Below the pieces are notes generated by a model. The model saw only the letters and a program-made list of their open reading frames with translations, was not told the DNA's origin and did no database searches. A program made the translations under genes and the position numbers. Positions 46,924 to 56,068 of a stretch of DNA of 64,000 bases are shown one piece after another. Position 1 is the stretch's first letter; every line of letters starts with the position of its first letter. The stretch comes from Clostridium sp. KNHs214. Lineage in GTDB: Bacteria; Bacillota; Clostridia; Clostridiales; Clostridiaceae. The DNA lies in assembly GCF_000744935.1 (NCBI RefSeq), contig NZ_JQMW01000011.1, positions 682,001-746,000 of the forward strand, given 5' to 3'.

Positions 46924-47965
46924 ATCACTGTTATACAAGGATTGGAAAACTACCAAATGGGTGGCTATGCTCATGTTCTTTTGCATATTATACACTAAAC
47001 TTTTCAAACTTATGACTGCATTAAACTTACAGAAATCATATTTAACACAACATGGCCAAATGTTTACCGTAAGATGGTTTAATAACTCCTTATTGTATGG
47101 TTCTTTATACTTTGTAGCTATGATAGCTCTTGTATGCCTATTGAGTTTAGCTTTATTTTTAAATGAAAAAAGCACTCAATCCTATGGTTTAATTTTTTCA
47201 ATGCCTTTTACTAAAAAAGATATTATTAAAAATAAATGGTTCTTAGGAATTGTTATTATAATTGGAATTTTCCTTATAAATGCCATATTGATATCTTTCT
47301 TTTATCTAGCTAATTTAAAGTGGATAAATACTTCTTTAAACCCATTTTCCGATATATTAAAGTGGTTTATTATGGATTCAACTGTGTATATATTACTTTT
47401 CACTGTATTCTTATTCTTTCAAACTATTATGGGAAATGTTGTATTTTCCAGTATTACATGTGCACTAACTCTCTTAGTACCTAGATTTTTAATATTAATA
47501 ATATCTGATATACTTAGAATTTCTTTTAACCTTGCTTGTGACGGTAAACTACTTGTTAAACTTAATGATATAGGAAATTATTTGTATATATACAACTATA
47601 ATTTTGCTAATAACCAATGGTATAACACCAATGCTAAAAATGCATGTGATGTATACCAAATCCTCTCATACCCAAATTTATCATTAAAACTATTAATATG
47701 TTGGATTTTAATTATTCTATTCTTTGCATTGTCTTTATACTGTTTTTCTAATAGAAAATTAGAGTTCAATAATAAAATAGTATGTAACTCAAAATTAGAA
47801 ACAGTTTTTAAGTGGTGTGTTTCCATATGCGCTGGACTTATGGTAGGTGCTTTCGTAGGACTTGGTTATTTTAATGAAAATATAGCTGTGTTCTCTTTAT
47901 CTGCAATTTTATCCGCTATAGTTGCATATTATATATTGAATAAAGTTATTAAGGCAATGGCATAA
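46904..47965 (+). CDS. ABC transporter permease
   Basis: 353 residues from the ATG at 46904; GTG at 46895 is possible because GGAGG sits at 46887-46891 inside the ATPase gene. About eight hydrophobic helices, with a Cys/Lys-poor extracellular loop around residues 200-240. No motif beyond ABC2-type layout. Overlaps the ATPase gene by 20 bases and is closed by a strong terminator. Confidence 0.85.
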   Translation: MKFKLNKSLLYKDWKTTKWVAMLMFFCILYTKLFKLMTALNLQKSYLTQHGQMFTVRWFNNSLLYGSLYFVAMIALVCLLSLALFLNEKSTQSYGLIFSMPFTKKDIIKNKWFLGIVIIIGIFLINAILISFFYLANLKWINTSLNPFSDILKWFIMDSTVYILLFTVFLFFQTIMGNVVFSSITCALTLLVPRFLILIISDILRISFNLACDGKLLVKLNDIGNYLYIYNYNFANNQWYNTNAKNACDVYQILSYPNLSLKLLICWILIILFFALSLYCFSNRKLEFNNKIVCNSKLETVFKWCVSICAGLMVGAFVGLGYFNENIAVFSLSAILSAIVAYYILNKVIKAMA

Positions 47966-47972
47966 TATGCTA

Positions 47973-48019
47973 AATAAAGATGAAGTGTTTTATATATTTA
48001 CAAACACTCCATCTTTATT
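47973..48019. terminator. Bidirectional terminator between permease and galU
   Basis: AATAAAGATGaAGTGTTT pairs with AAACACTcCATCTTTATT, about 18 bp, loop of 11. Serves both converging genes. Confidence 0.85.
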
Positions 48020-48054
48020 AATAACAAAATTTACGCTTCCTTATTATTTAGCGC

Positions 48055-48963
48055 TTACTTATTATTTAGCGTTTCCTCATAAATTTCTTTAAATTTAGGA
48101 TTATCCTTTATGCTCAATAAATACTTCATAAAATCAGCTTTTAATTCATCCCTCTTTAATGCATACTCCACTGTAGCTTCTAAAAATCCTAGCTTATCCC
48201 CTACATCATATCTTCTTCCTTCAAAATTATAAGCATACATGGCCTCCTCTTTTACAAGGGTTCTTAGGGCATCTGTAAGCTGTATTTCTCCGCCTTTACC
48301 TGGTGCTGTATTCTGTAATATATCAAATATTCTAGGAGTTATTATATATCTTCCCAGTATAGCTACATTAGATGGAGCTTCTTCTTTTTTAGGCTTTTCA
48401 ATTAAATCCTTCACTTTATAAACCCTATCTTCTATATGCATTCCTTTCACTATACCATATTTTGATACATCATTATAGTCTACTTCCTGTACACCTAAAA
48501 TGCTTGTTTTATACTCGTTATAGCAATCTATAAGTTGTTTTAGACATGGTTTATCACTATCTACCACATCGTCTCCAAGCATAACTGCAAAAGGCTCATT
48601 GCCTACAAAAGTTTTAGCACAGTTTATAGCATGACCTAGTCCCTTAGGTTCTTTCTGCCTTATATAATATATATTAACCATGTTAGTTATATCTCTAACC
48701 ATTTCAAGTGTTTCTTCTTTACCTTTTTTCTCTAATTCATTCTCTAATTCTACAGATTTATCAAAATGATCCTCTATGGCCCTTTTATTACGTCCAGTTA
48801 TTATTAATATTTCTTCTATACCAGAAGCCACCGCTTCTTCTATTATGTATTGAATAGTAGGCTTATCTACTATAGGAAGCATTTCCTTAGGTTGTGCCTT
48901 TGTGGCAGGCAAAAATCTAGTGCCCAATCCCGCTGCGGGAATTATAGCTTTTTTAACTTTCAT
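48055..48963 (-). CDS. galU: UTP-glucose-1-phosphate uridylyltransferase
   Basis: 302 residues from the ATG at 48963, set by AAGGAGG; the open frame continues 53 codons upstream but these look non-coding. Nucleotidyltransferase motifs: IIPAAGLGTRFLPATKAQPKEMLP, MLGDDVVDSD, and LGRYIITPRIFDIL. It makes UDP-glucose for surface polysaccharide. Single-gene unit. Confidence 0.96.
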   Translation of the reverse strand: MKVKKAIIPAAGLGTRFLPATKAQPKEMLPIVDKPTIQYIIEEAVASGIEEILIITGRNKRAIEDHFDKSVELENELEKKGKEETLEMVRDITNMVNIYYIRQKEPKGLGHAINCAKTFVGNEPFAVMLGDDVVDSDKPCLKQLIDCYNEYKTSILGVQEVDYNDVSKYGIVKGMHIEDRVYKVKDLIEKPKKEEAPSNVAILGRYIITPRIFDILQNTAPGKGGEIQLTDALRTLVKEEAMYAYNFEGRRYDVGDKLGFLEATVEYALKRDELKADFMKYLLSIKDNPKFKEIYEETLNNK

Positions 48964-49426
48964 ACAAATCTTCCTCCTTAGTCCTATAGTTTGTGCTATA
49001 GATTTTATTTTATATACACAATTACCACATAATCCTATTTTACCACATTTACGGCTTTTTAACATATAGCTATCTAATAATGTAATTATATTCGTATCTG
49101 CAATTGATAATATATAATTCAACTTTCGCAGTTGAAAAATAAAAATATAAAATTTAAAATGAAGAATAAAGCCCTTTTAGAAACTAACTATAATTTAAAT
49201 TTAAAAATTAAAAACAAAACCTCCGGTAATTTATGTCCAGTGTACAAATACTAAAAATTCAACAAACCATATAACATTCAATCTCCATCTATATTCTTAC
49301 TATAGATGAAGTACTTTATACATATATATAAACAGGATACTTAAATATCTACTTTTAAGTATCCTGTTAGTGAATTCTCTCCCTTTGCTCATGCTGAAGT
49401 GGAGCTTCCTAATTTAAATCTCTATA
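48964..49426. other. 463-base region between glmM and galU
   Basis: Very AT-rich. Holds the galU promoter (no clear -35 assigned), palindrome CATCTATA/TATAGATG (49286-49307), and the glmM terminator. Nothing else is evident; no ORF with a ribosome site. Confidence 0.55.
49331..49367 (-). terminator. Terminator after glmM
   Basis: AACAGGATACTTAAA / TTTAAGTATCCTGTT, loop of seven, about 60 bases past the stop on the minus strand. Confidence 0.75.
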
Positions 49427-50776
49427 TTAACTATTTGCTTTTTCTTCTATTAACTTAGCAAGATTATGTGCAAGTTCATCTAATTCCTTTTGATTTTTTC
49501 CCTCAAGCATAACTCTTACAAGTGGTTCTGTTCCTGAAGGTCTTATAAGTACTCTTCCACATCCATGTAATTTTTCTTCTATAGCCTTTATTTCATCTAT
49601 TATTTCCTTGTCTTCATTATATACATTCTTTTTATTATTTGGTACTGTAGCATTAGCTAATACCTGTGGAAGCTCTGTCATAGCTGAAGCTAATTTTGAA
49701 AGAGTTTCTCCACTTTCCTTAACTATTTTTGAAATTTGAAGTCCTGTTACAAGTCCATCTCCTGTAGTATTATAATCTAAGAATATAATATGTCCTGATT
49801 GTTCTCCGCCTAATTTATATCCTTCCTTAAGCATTTCTTCTAAAACATATCTATCTCCAACTTTAGTTTTAACTGTAGATATATTAGCTTCTTTTAATGC
49901 TATATCCAATCCTAGATTACTCATTACTGTTACTACTACTACATCGTTGTCTAATTTTCTTTGCTCCTTTAGGTATTTTCCGCAAATGGCCATTATGAAA
50001 TCTCCATTTATAAGGTTTCCTTTTTCGTCTACTGCAAGACATCTATCCGCATCACCGTCAAAGGCAAGTCCTAAGTGGCATCCTTTTCTAACTACGTAAT
50101 CCATAAGCTCTTCCGGATGAGTTGAACCACAGTTTTTATTTATATTGACTCCATCTGGATCATTGTTTATAACTACTACTTCTGCACCTAATTCTCTAAA
50201 AGTCTCCACAGCTGTTTGGAAAGATGCTCCATTAGCACAATCCAATGCTATCTTCATTCCCTTTAAATCTCCATCTATGGTAGACTTTGCAAATTCTATA
50301 TAATCTTCTAAAGCAGATTCCTCTACTATTTTTCTCCCCAAATTTTCTCCAGTAGGAAGTGGTACTCCCCCCATATTATTCTCTATAACAGATTGTATCC
50401 TGTCTTCTAATTCATCCTTTAGCTTATATCCATTTCTATTGAAGAATTTTATTCCATTGTATTCTACTGGGTTATGTGATGCTGATATCATTACCCCTGC
50501 ATCTGCTTTATATTGTCTTGTTAAATAAGCTATAGCTGGTGTTGGTACGATACCCACACATATTGCCTCCGCTCCTACAGATAGTATTCCTGCTACTAAA
50601 GCAGATTCTAACATATCGCCAGATATTCTAGTATCCATTCCTACTAATATCTTTGGTTTATGAGCTCCTTCAGTTAAAACATATGCTCCAGCTCTACCTA
50701 ATTTATACGCTAGTTCTGCTGTAAGTTCACTATTAGCAACACCTCTTACACCATCCGTTCCAAACATTCTACCCAT
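49427..50776 (-). CDS. glmM: Phosphoglucosamine mutase
   Basis: 449 residues, normal. Active phosphoserine in [19 protein letters not shown], metal loop FDGDADRC, sugar loop [10 protein letters not shown], phosphate loop [12 protein letters not shown]. Converts GlcN-6-P to GlcN-1-P for UDP-GlcNAc. In Bacillus it follows cdaA-cdaR; here those genes lie 10 kb away, separated by the branched-chain acid module. GGAGG ribosome site; a short MITE derivative begins 38 bases upstream of the start. Confidence 0.97.
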   Translation of the reverse strand: MGRMFGTDGVRGVANSELTAELAYKLGRAGAYVLTEGAHKPKILVGMDTRISGDMLESALVAGILSVGAEAICVGIVPTPAIAYLTRQYKADAGVMISASHNPVEYNGIKFFNRNGYKLKDELEDRIQSVIENNMGGVPLPTGENLGRKIVEESALEDYIEFAKSTIDGDLKGMKIALDCANGASFQTAVETFRELGAEVVVINNDPDGVNINKNCGSTHPEELMDYVVRKGCHLGLAFDGDADRCLAVDEKGNLINGDFIMAICGKYLKEQRKLDNDVVVVTVMSNLGLDIALKEANISTVKTKVGDRYVLEEMLKEGYKLGGEQSGHIIFLDYNTTGDGLVTGLQISKIVKESGETLSKLASAMTELPQVLANATVPNNKKNVYNEDKEIIDEIKAIEEKLHGCGRVLIRPSGTEPLVRVMLEGKNQKELDELAHNLAKLIEEKANS

Positions 50777-50813
50777 TCTTTTCTTCCTCCACTCTATACA
50801 AAATCTATAAAAT

Positions 50814-50978
50814 GATTATCCCACAAAAAGTATTACATTACCTGAATTATGAAATTTCTCTGGAATGACTTGCATAAGAAGCAAAGGAGCTGTTTAAATT
50901 TATTGTTCCGAGCTCTTATACAAGTCATGGAAGAGAAATTTCATAATTCCACTACATTGTACCTTTTGTGATTGAATC
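50814..50978 (-). mobile_element. 165-bp internally deleted MITE, upstream of glmM
   Basis: Same termini as the 311-bp MITE (GATTATCCCACAA; inverted TTTGTGATTGAATC), flanked by a perfect 7-bp duplication ATAAAAT (50807-50813 and 50979-50985). The arms keep about 80 bases each, but the 146-base centre with the apical hairpins is absent. Confidence 0.88.
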
Positions 50979-51094
50979 ATAAAATTAATCAATTTATTTT
51001 TGAACATAACTTTATTATATTATACTTATAAATTTATAACAACTATTTATATCTATCCATTTCATCTAGCTTTTTATCATGTTAATTTTTTCGT

Positions 51095-51133
51095 AAAAAA
51101 ACCCCAAACAAATTATAGTTTGGAGTTTTTTTA
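51095..51133 (-). terminator. Terminator after the DUF2089 gene
   Basis: Stem AAAAACCCCAAAC / GTTTGGAGTTTTT (one mismatch) with a run of T after it on the minus strand (GGTTTTTTTACG). Confidence 0.85.
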
Positions 51134-51460
51134 AACCTCATCTGAATTAATTATATTGATTAATTCTCTTTTATCGCACTTTATTTTTTTGTCTACAGTA
51201 TATCCCAATGCAGATATAACGTCGTCTAATTTAGCTCTGACTGTAGGATAGGATATTCCTAATTCTTTCTCTACATCTTTTATATTACCTCTACACTTTA
51301 AAAAAACTTCTATAAAATCTTCTTGTTCTTTATTTAAATAGGCAAATTTAGATAAATGAAATTCATTTTGTATTATAGTACCACAATTTTTACATTCCAA
51401 TCGTGTCACCGAAAGATTGTTGTTACATACGGGACATCTACTTATAACTTTGTGAATCAT
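51131..51460 (-). CDS. DUF2089-domain protein
   Basis: 109 residues. N-terminal zinc ribbon CPVCNNNLSVTRLECKNCG and a helix-turn-helix-like C-terminal part (FIEVFLKCRGNIKDVEKELGISYPTVRAKLDDVISALGY), as in DUF2089 proteins, probably DNA-binding regulators. Start set by AGGAGTG before the ATG. It lies 136 bases downstream of the bactofilin-like gene on the same strand, and the pairing of the two types is recurrent in clostridia. It probably controls that gene; inference. Confidence 0.88.
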   Translation of the reverse strand: MIHKVISRCPVCNNNLSVTRLECKNCGTIIQNEFHLSKFAYLNKEQEDFIEVFLKCRGNIKDVEKELGISYPTVRAKLDDVISALGYTVDKKIKCDKRELINIINSDEV

Positions 51461-51596
51461 ATACTCACTCCTTTCATTTTTCTTAGCCCTTCATATTCTT
51501 AGATATAGCTATAATACACATTAATATATTTATTATATAGGTTTAAATAAAAAATTCAAGTATAAAATATATACTTATTATATACATTTTGTATTT

Positions 51597-52310
51597 TTAC
51601 ACTTCTTTAATGTTCAAAACCTTTGAATTAGAATCTACTTTTACTTTTTCAGTATACTCTAAAGTATCTATTTCACAGTCTTCTCCAATATAAACATTTT
51701 TTCCCCTAACTGTATTAGCAACAGTGTTTTCTAAATGTATATTGTCTCCTTCTATAATCTCTGCAAAAAGCTTTCTTTTAATAAATAAGTTTAAGAAAGC
51801 AAAACCTCCTATTTCACTATTTTTAATGCTTATATTTTCTCCACCTATTTCCTTAACTGTACACTTCCCTCCTATATCTACTTCTATATTCTCTCCATTT
51901 AACAAACCTGCTATTTCAAAATTTCCACTAGCTTTAAATCTCTCTACTTCACAATCTTTTCCTATGTGCATTCCCCCGGATATTTTAACTTCTTCCCCAT
52001 ACAGACTTCCATCTATTTTACTGCTTCCAGAAATAGACATGTATCTTCCCTTGAGATCTCCTAGTATATGAGAAGAGCCTGATACTTTTAAATTTTCACA
52101 TTCTAATGAGCCAATTATTTTTGATGATCCACTTATGCTATAATTCTTAGTTTTTACATTGCCTTCTATTTTAGCTGAGCCACTAATTCTAATGTCCTTG
52201 CAATTAATATCACCTTGAACCTTTCCCGAACCTGATATACGCACTTCATTATAATCTCCACCACCTATAGAACCTGAGCCTGATATACTTAAATCCCTTT
52301 TATTCTCCAT
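51597..52310 (-). CDS. Polymer-forming cytoskeletal (bactofilin-like) protein
   Basis: 237 residues built from about eleven repeats of ISGSGxIxG type (KVQGDINCKDIRISGSAKIEG, GSSKIIGSLECENLKVSGSS), which predicts a right-handed beta-helix as in bactofilins. The C-terminal third diverges (KRKLFAEIIEGDNIHLENTV). GGAGGGGTGAG precedes the ATG. No membrane anchor is visible. Partner gene: DUF2089 downstream. The function is inferred as a structural or scaffold protein. Confidence 0.85.
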   Translation of the reverse strand: MENKRDLSISGSGSIGGGDYNEVRISGSGKVQGDINCKDIRISGSAKIEGNVKTKNYSISGSSKIIGSLECENLKVSGSSHILGDLKGRYMSISGSSKIDGSLYGEEVKISGGMHIGKDCEVERFKASGNFEIAGLLNGENIEVDIGGKCTVKEIGGENISIKNSEIGGFAFLNLFIKRKLFAEIIEGDNIHLENTVANTVRGKNVYIGEDCEIDTLEYTEKVKVDSNSKVLNIKEV

Positions 52311-52414
52311 GCTCTCACCCCTCCTAATATGTTAATATTAAATATTCTCCTTCCAGTTATAATATTCCTTTTATTATAACGAAAACTTATTAACTTAACA
52401 TTATATTCTTATTA

Positions 52415-52553
52415 AGGCACATTCAAATAAATAACAAGTCAGTATGCTAGTCTGTTTTGCGTCATATAATAAAAAGACTAAAGGTTTAACTCCTTTATTT
52501 AAGTAAGAGTTAACTCCCTTAGTCTTTAAGTTTCTTATATGAATGTGCCTAAT
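52415..52553. repeat. Dispersed repeat, copy 2, with nested stems
   Basis: Contains the 34-base block shared with 23502-23536. Outer arms AGGCACATTCAAATAAATAAC and GTTTCTTATATGAATGTGCCT pair imperfectly over about 20 bp and enclose the terminator hairpin below. Confidence 0.7.
52471..52528 (-). terminator. Terminator after korC, inside the repeat
   Basis: Minus-strand AAAGACTAAGGGAGTTAACTC pairs with GAGTTAAACCTTTAGTCTTT, followed by TTATTATA. Ends the ferredoxin-oxidoreductase operon. Confidence 0.78.
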
Positions 52554-52563
52554 TACTAACGCT

Positions 52564-53091
52564 TTATTTAGCGTATTCTGCACCTTTTTCTAATGCAGCT
52601 TTATTTACTTCATAGAATTTTTCTTTACCATGAGCTTTAAGCGCTGCTAATAATTCTTCCATAGAAACTATACCAGTCTTTTTAACAAGTGCTCCTAAAA
52701 GAATCATGTTAGCTATTTTTTTGCTACCTAATTTTTCTGCTTCAGATTGAGCAGGTATCTTTATAACTTCTATATCTTTTCTTTCAGCATCTCTGTTTAC
52801 TAAGTCGCTGTCCATTATTAATAATCCACCTTTAACCATACTTTCTTCAAACTTATCTAAAGATGGTCTATTCATAACTATAACAGAACTTGGTTCCGTA
52901 ACTATAGGTGAGCCTACTGGTTCTTTTGATAATATAACAGAACAGTTTGCTGTACCTCCACGCATTTCTGGTCCATAAGAAGGAAGCCATGAAACATTTA
53001 AGTTAGCATCCATACCAGCATAAGCTAGGAATTTTCCCATAGAAAGTATACCTTGTCCTCCAAAACCTGCAAATATAACCTCTTGTGTCAT
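52564..53091 (-). CDS. korC: 2-oxoacid:ferredoxin oxidoreductase, gamma subunit
   Basis: 175 residues. Signature FAGFGGQGILSMGKFLAYAG at the start and PEMRGGTANCSVILS. Gamma subunit of a four-subunit 2-oxoacid (2-oxoglutarate or branched-chain) ferredoxin oxidoreductase that oxidatively decarboxylates 2-oxoacids to acyl-CoA. One base after the beta gene. With Ptb/Buk encoded upstream, branched-chain 2-oxoacids are a plausible substrate. Confidence 0.92.
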   Translation of the reverse strand: MTQEVIFAGFGGQGILSMGKFLAYAGMDANLNVSWLPSYGPEMRGGTANCSVILSKEPVGSPIVTEPSSVIVMNRPSLDKFEESMVKGGLLIMDSDLVNRDAERKDIEVIKIPAQSEAEKLGSKKIANMILLGALVKKTGIVSMEELLAALKAHGKEKFYEVNKAALEKGAEYAK

Positions 53092-53092
53092 A

Positions 53093-53845
53093 CTATTTCA
53101 CCTCCTCAGTAGTAGAGTCTTTTTTAACTCCTAGTGGATAATATGGCATCATATTATCTCTTAACCACTGCATAGCTTCTTTAGGTGATAATCCCCAGTT
53201 AGTTGGGCATATTGATAAAACTTCTATTAATGAGAAACCTTTTCCTTCTAATTGATTTTGGAAAGCTTTCTTTATTGCTTTTTTAGCTTTTATTACATTT
53301 GGAACACTGTCTACTGAAACTCTTTCAACATAGCAAGCACCTGTTAAAGTAGATATCATTTCTGATACTCTTATTGGATGACCAGCTAAATTTACATCTC
53401 TTCCATAAGGAGTAGTTTCTGTAACTTGTCCTGGTAATGTAGTTGGAGCCATTTGGCCGCCAGTCATTCCATATATACAGTTATTTACGAATATAGTAGT
53501 TACATTTTCTCCTCTTGTAGCAGCATGTACTATTTCAGCAGTTCCTATAGCTGCTAAGTCTCCATCACCTTGATATGTGAAAACTACCTTATCTGGATTA
53601 GTTCTTTTTATTCCTGTAGCTACAGCTGGTGCTCTTCCGTGAGCTGCTTCAAACATATCACATGCAAAATAATCATATGCAAGAACTGAACATCCTACTG
53701 GAGCTACTCCAATAGTCTTGTCCACTATGCCTAATTCATCTATAACTTCTGCTACTAGTCTATGAATAACTCCATGAGTACATCCTGGACAGTAATGTGT
53801 AGGCACATCTAATAACGCTTTTGGTGGTTGAAATACTACCTTCAT
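53093..53845 (-). CDS. korB: 2-oxoacid:ferredoxin oxidoreductase, beta (TPP) subunit
   Basis: 250 residues. TPP-binding motif YQGDGDLAAIGTAEIVHAA..FVNNCIYGMTGGQ and cysteine cluster YCPGCTHGVIH that helps bind an iron-sulfur centre. Coupled with korA (shared base 53845). Confidence 0.93.
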   Translation of the reverse strand: MKVVFQPPKALLDVPTHYCPGCTHGVIHRLVAEVIDELGIVDKTIGVAPVGCSVLAYDYFACDMFEAAHGRAPAVATGIKRTNPDKVVFTYQGDGDLAAIGTAEIVHAATRGENVTTIFVNNCIYGMTGGQMAPTTLPGQVTETTPYGRDVNLAGHPIRVSEMISTLTGACYVERVSVDSVPNVIKAKKAIKKAFQNQLEGKGFSLIEVLSICPTNWGLSPKEAMQWLRDNMMPYYPLGVKKDSTTEEVK

Positions 53846-54915
53846 TATTTTACACCCCCTACAATTTCCTTAACCTTTGCTAGTATATCTTCTGGATGAG
53901 GAACCATTCCACCAGTTCTTCCGTAGAAATCTACTGGTTTTCTGCCATTAACAGCAAGTCTTACGTCCTCAATCATTTGTCCACAACTCATTTCAACTGA
54001 TAAGTATCCATGTTTTGTGTTATTTACAGTCTTTTCAAAAGCTTCGTTAGGGAATGGCCATAATGTTATTGGTCTTACAAGTCCTAATTCTATTCCTTGT
54101 TCTTTAGCTGCCTTTATAACATTTTTACATATTCTTGATGTAGTACCATATGCAACTATTATAAGGTCTTTTTCCCCTTCACAATTGTATAATTCATATT
54201 TAACTTCATTGTTTTCTATTTCTGAATATTTCTTTTGTAGTTTTATGTTGTGTTGCTCTAAGTCTTCTGATTTTAAGTACAATGAATTTATTACATTGTG
54301 ATCTTTTCTTCCTTGTAATCCATTAGCTGCCCAAGTTTTCTCTGGTAAATTTCTTGCTGTTCTTTCTTTGAATTCAACTGGTTCCATCATTTGACCAAGC
54401 ATTCCATCTCCCATTACCATACAAGGAGTTCTATACATATCTGCTACGTCAAAAGCTTCTTGAATTAAATCTACCATTTCTTGTATTGAAGAAGGTGCAA
54501 ATACTGGTAATCTGTAATCACCATGTCCGCAACCTTTAGTTGCTTGGAAGTAGTCTGATTGAGCTGGTTGTATACTTCCAAGTCCCGGGCCTCCTCTTAC
54601 TATATTTATAATAACGCATGGAAGTTCTGCTCCTGCAATATACGATATTCCTTCTGCTTTTAAGCTTATTCCAGGACTGCTTGAAGATGTCATGCATCTT
54701 ACTCCAGTACCTGCAGCACCATATACCATATTTATAGCAGCTACTTCACTTTCTGCTTGTATAAATACTCTGCCTATTTTAGGCATTTTTCTAGACATAT
54801 ATGCAGCTACTTCTGTTTGTGGTGTTATTGGGTATCCAAAGAAAGCTTTACAGTTAGCTTGTATTGCAGCTTCAGCTATAGCTTCATTACCTTTCATTAA
54901 AACCTTTTCTCCCAT
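53845..54915 (-). CDS. korA: 2-oxoacid:ferredoxin oxidoreductase, alpha subunit
   Basis: 356 residues. Motifs KGNEAIAEAAIQANCKAFFGYPITPQTEVA, QAESEVAAINMVYGAAGTGVRCMTSSSSPGISLK and SVEMSCGQMIEDVRLAV. It binds the pyrimidine end of TPP and CoA. Follows the ferredoxin-like delta gene by 19 bases. Confidence 0.94.
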   Translation of the reverse strand: MGEKVLMKGNEAIAEAAIQANCKAFFGYPITPQTEVAAYMSRKMPKIGRVFIQAESEVAAINMVYGAAGTGVRCMTSSSSPGISLKAEGISYIAGAELPCVIINIVRGGPGLGSIQPAQSDYFQATKGCGHGDYRLPVFAPSSIQEMVDLIQEAFDVADMYRTPCMVMGDGMLGQMMEPVEFKERTARNLPEKTWAANGLQGRKDHNVINSLYLKSEDLEQHNIKLQKKYSEIENNEVKYELYNCEGEKDLIIVAYGTTSRICKNVIKAAKEQGIELGLVRPITLWPFPNEAFEKTVNNTKHGYLSVEMSCGQMIEDVRLAVNGRKPVDFYGRTGGMVPHPEDILAKVKEIVGGVK

Positions 54916-54934
54916 TGTCTTTCCCCCCTATTAA

Positions 54935-55153
54935 TTATTTTTCTTCTTTTTCAACTGTTATTACAGCGTCTGGGCACATTCTTCCACAAGAAGCACATCC
55001 TATACATTCTTTCATTTTTTCTTCTGTAACTGTTGCTGGATGATAGCCCTTTACATTCATTTTGTCAGAAAATGATATTATTTTCTTAGGACAAGCTTCT
55101 ATACAGTTGCCACACCCTTTACATCTCTCTTCTCTGAAAGTTACTCTTGGCAT
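54935..55153 (-). CDS. korD: 2-oxoacid:ferredoxin oxidoreductase, delta (2[4Fe-4S]) subunit
   Basis: 72 residues. Two clusters CKGCGNCIEACPK and CIGCASCGRMCPD. Electron-transfer subunit passing electrons to ferredoxin. First gene of korDABC; preceded by 90 bases from the P-loop gene. Confidence 0.93.
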   Translation of the reverse strand: MPRVTFREERCKGCGNCIEACPKKIISFSDKMNVKGYHPATVTEEKMKECIGCASCGRMCPDAVITVEKEEK

Positions 55154-55243
55154 AACACTACCCCCTTTGTATATTTAATTTATATTTCCAAAATTATTAA
55201 TAATAATATTACTGCAAATTTTCTGAATCATTTGATTAAATTT

Positions 55244-55909
55244 TTACCTCCAAGGTGGTTTCATAAATATATCTAATCCATAAACTTCTACATTCACCTT
55301 GTCTCTAATTTCTTCTACCAAATCTTTTCTGCAGGTTAAATATTTATAAGGTATATTTAGCTTTTTAGATAATTCCATGGTTTTTTCATGTCCTTCTAGC
55401 ACATGATGAATTTCTGTTTCATAGGACAAATTAGTATTAGCTATTAAACCAGTTACTTTTAATCTTGAAGCTATCTCTATATCTCTTATGAATTCTTCTG
55501 TATCCTCTGACTCCTTAGTTAAAGGTCTGTTATTATTAATTACAAAATACATTTGATAACCATATTGTCTGAAATATCTATTATACTGTCCTAGTGCTAT
55601 AGCTCCTTGATCATCTCCACCAACATCAATTATTACCTCATGGTCATTATCATCATTGAAAGCAGTCATCACTTCTGAAGGTACAACCATTAGCTCTGCA
55701 TTAACATACTCTGGATTAGAACATACAACTTTTATTCCTTTTTCTTCTAATTCTTTTTTTAAATCTCTTACACAAAAATAAGGATTTACTATGTCGATGT
55801 CTACAATTGTTACCTTTTTACCTTTACTTTTTAAATCTAGTGCTGCATTTATTGCTATTTCTGTTTTACCACTGCCAAAATGACCGGTAAAGATTCTTAT
55901 ATTGCTCAT
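55244..55909 (-). CDS. P-loop ATPase (CobQ/ParA-like), function unknown
   Basis: 221 residues from the ATG at 55909, which has GAGAG 9 bases upstream. Walker A-type GHFGSGKTEIAINAAL, followed by VDIDIVNPYFCVRDLK, and VIIDVGGDDQGAIALGQY. Resembles small deviant-Walker NTPases that serve as maturation or insertion factors. Always-near-kor placement suggests assembly or substrate handling, but this is not established. Confidence 0.82.
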   Translation of the reverse strand: MSNIRIFTGHFGSGKTEIAINAALDLKSKGKKVTIVDIDIVNPYFCVRDLKKELEEKGIKVVCSNPEYVNAELMVVPSEVMTAFNDDNDHEVIIDVGGDDQGAIALGQYNRYFRQYGYQMYFVINNNRPLTKESEDTEEFIRDIEIASRLKVTGLIANTNLSYETEIHHVLEGHEKTMELSKKLNIPYKYLTCRKDLVEEIRDKVNVEVYGLDIFMKPPWR

Positions 55910-56068
55910 GCACATCAACTCTCTTTTTAAAATTTAGTTTATTCTTCACTTATACTTTACACCTATTTAATAACGTTTACAATAGATAAATTGTTTCCAT
56001 TTATATTTCAAATAATACATGTTATCCTATAGAATGTCTTAATTTTTTAATTATAGTTAACAATATCT

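Noticed and set aside
48964-49122. N-terminal extension of galU
   Set aside because: Strong AAGGAGG and the family start at 48963; the extra 53 residues do not match GalU proteins.
49367-49426. glmS-type ribozyme searched for near glmM
   Set aside because: No recognisable catalytic-core motifs, and glmS is not in the window.
52401-52583. 60-codon ORF between the bactofilin-like and korC genes
   Set aside because: Lies in the repeat and terminator palindrome.
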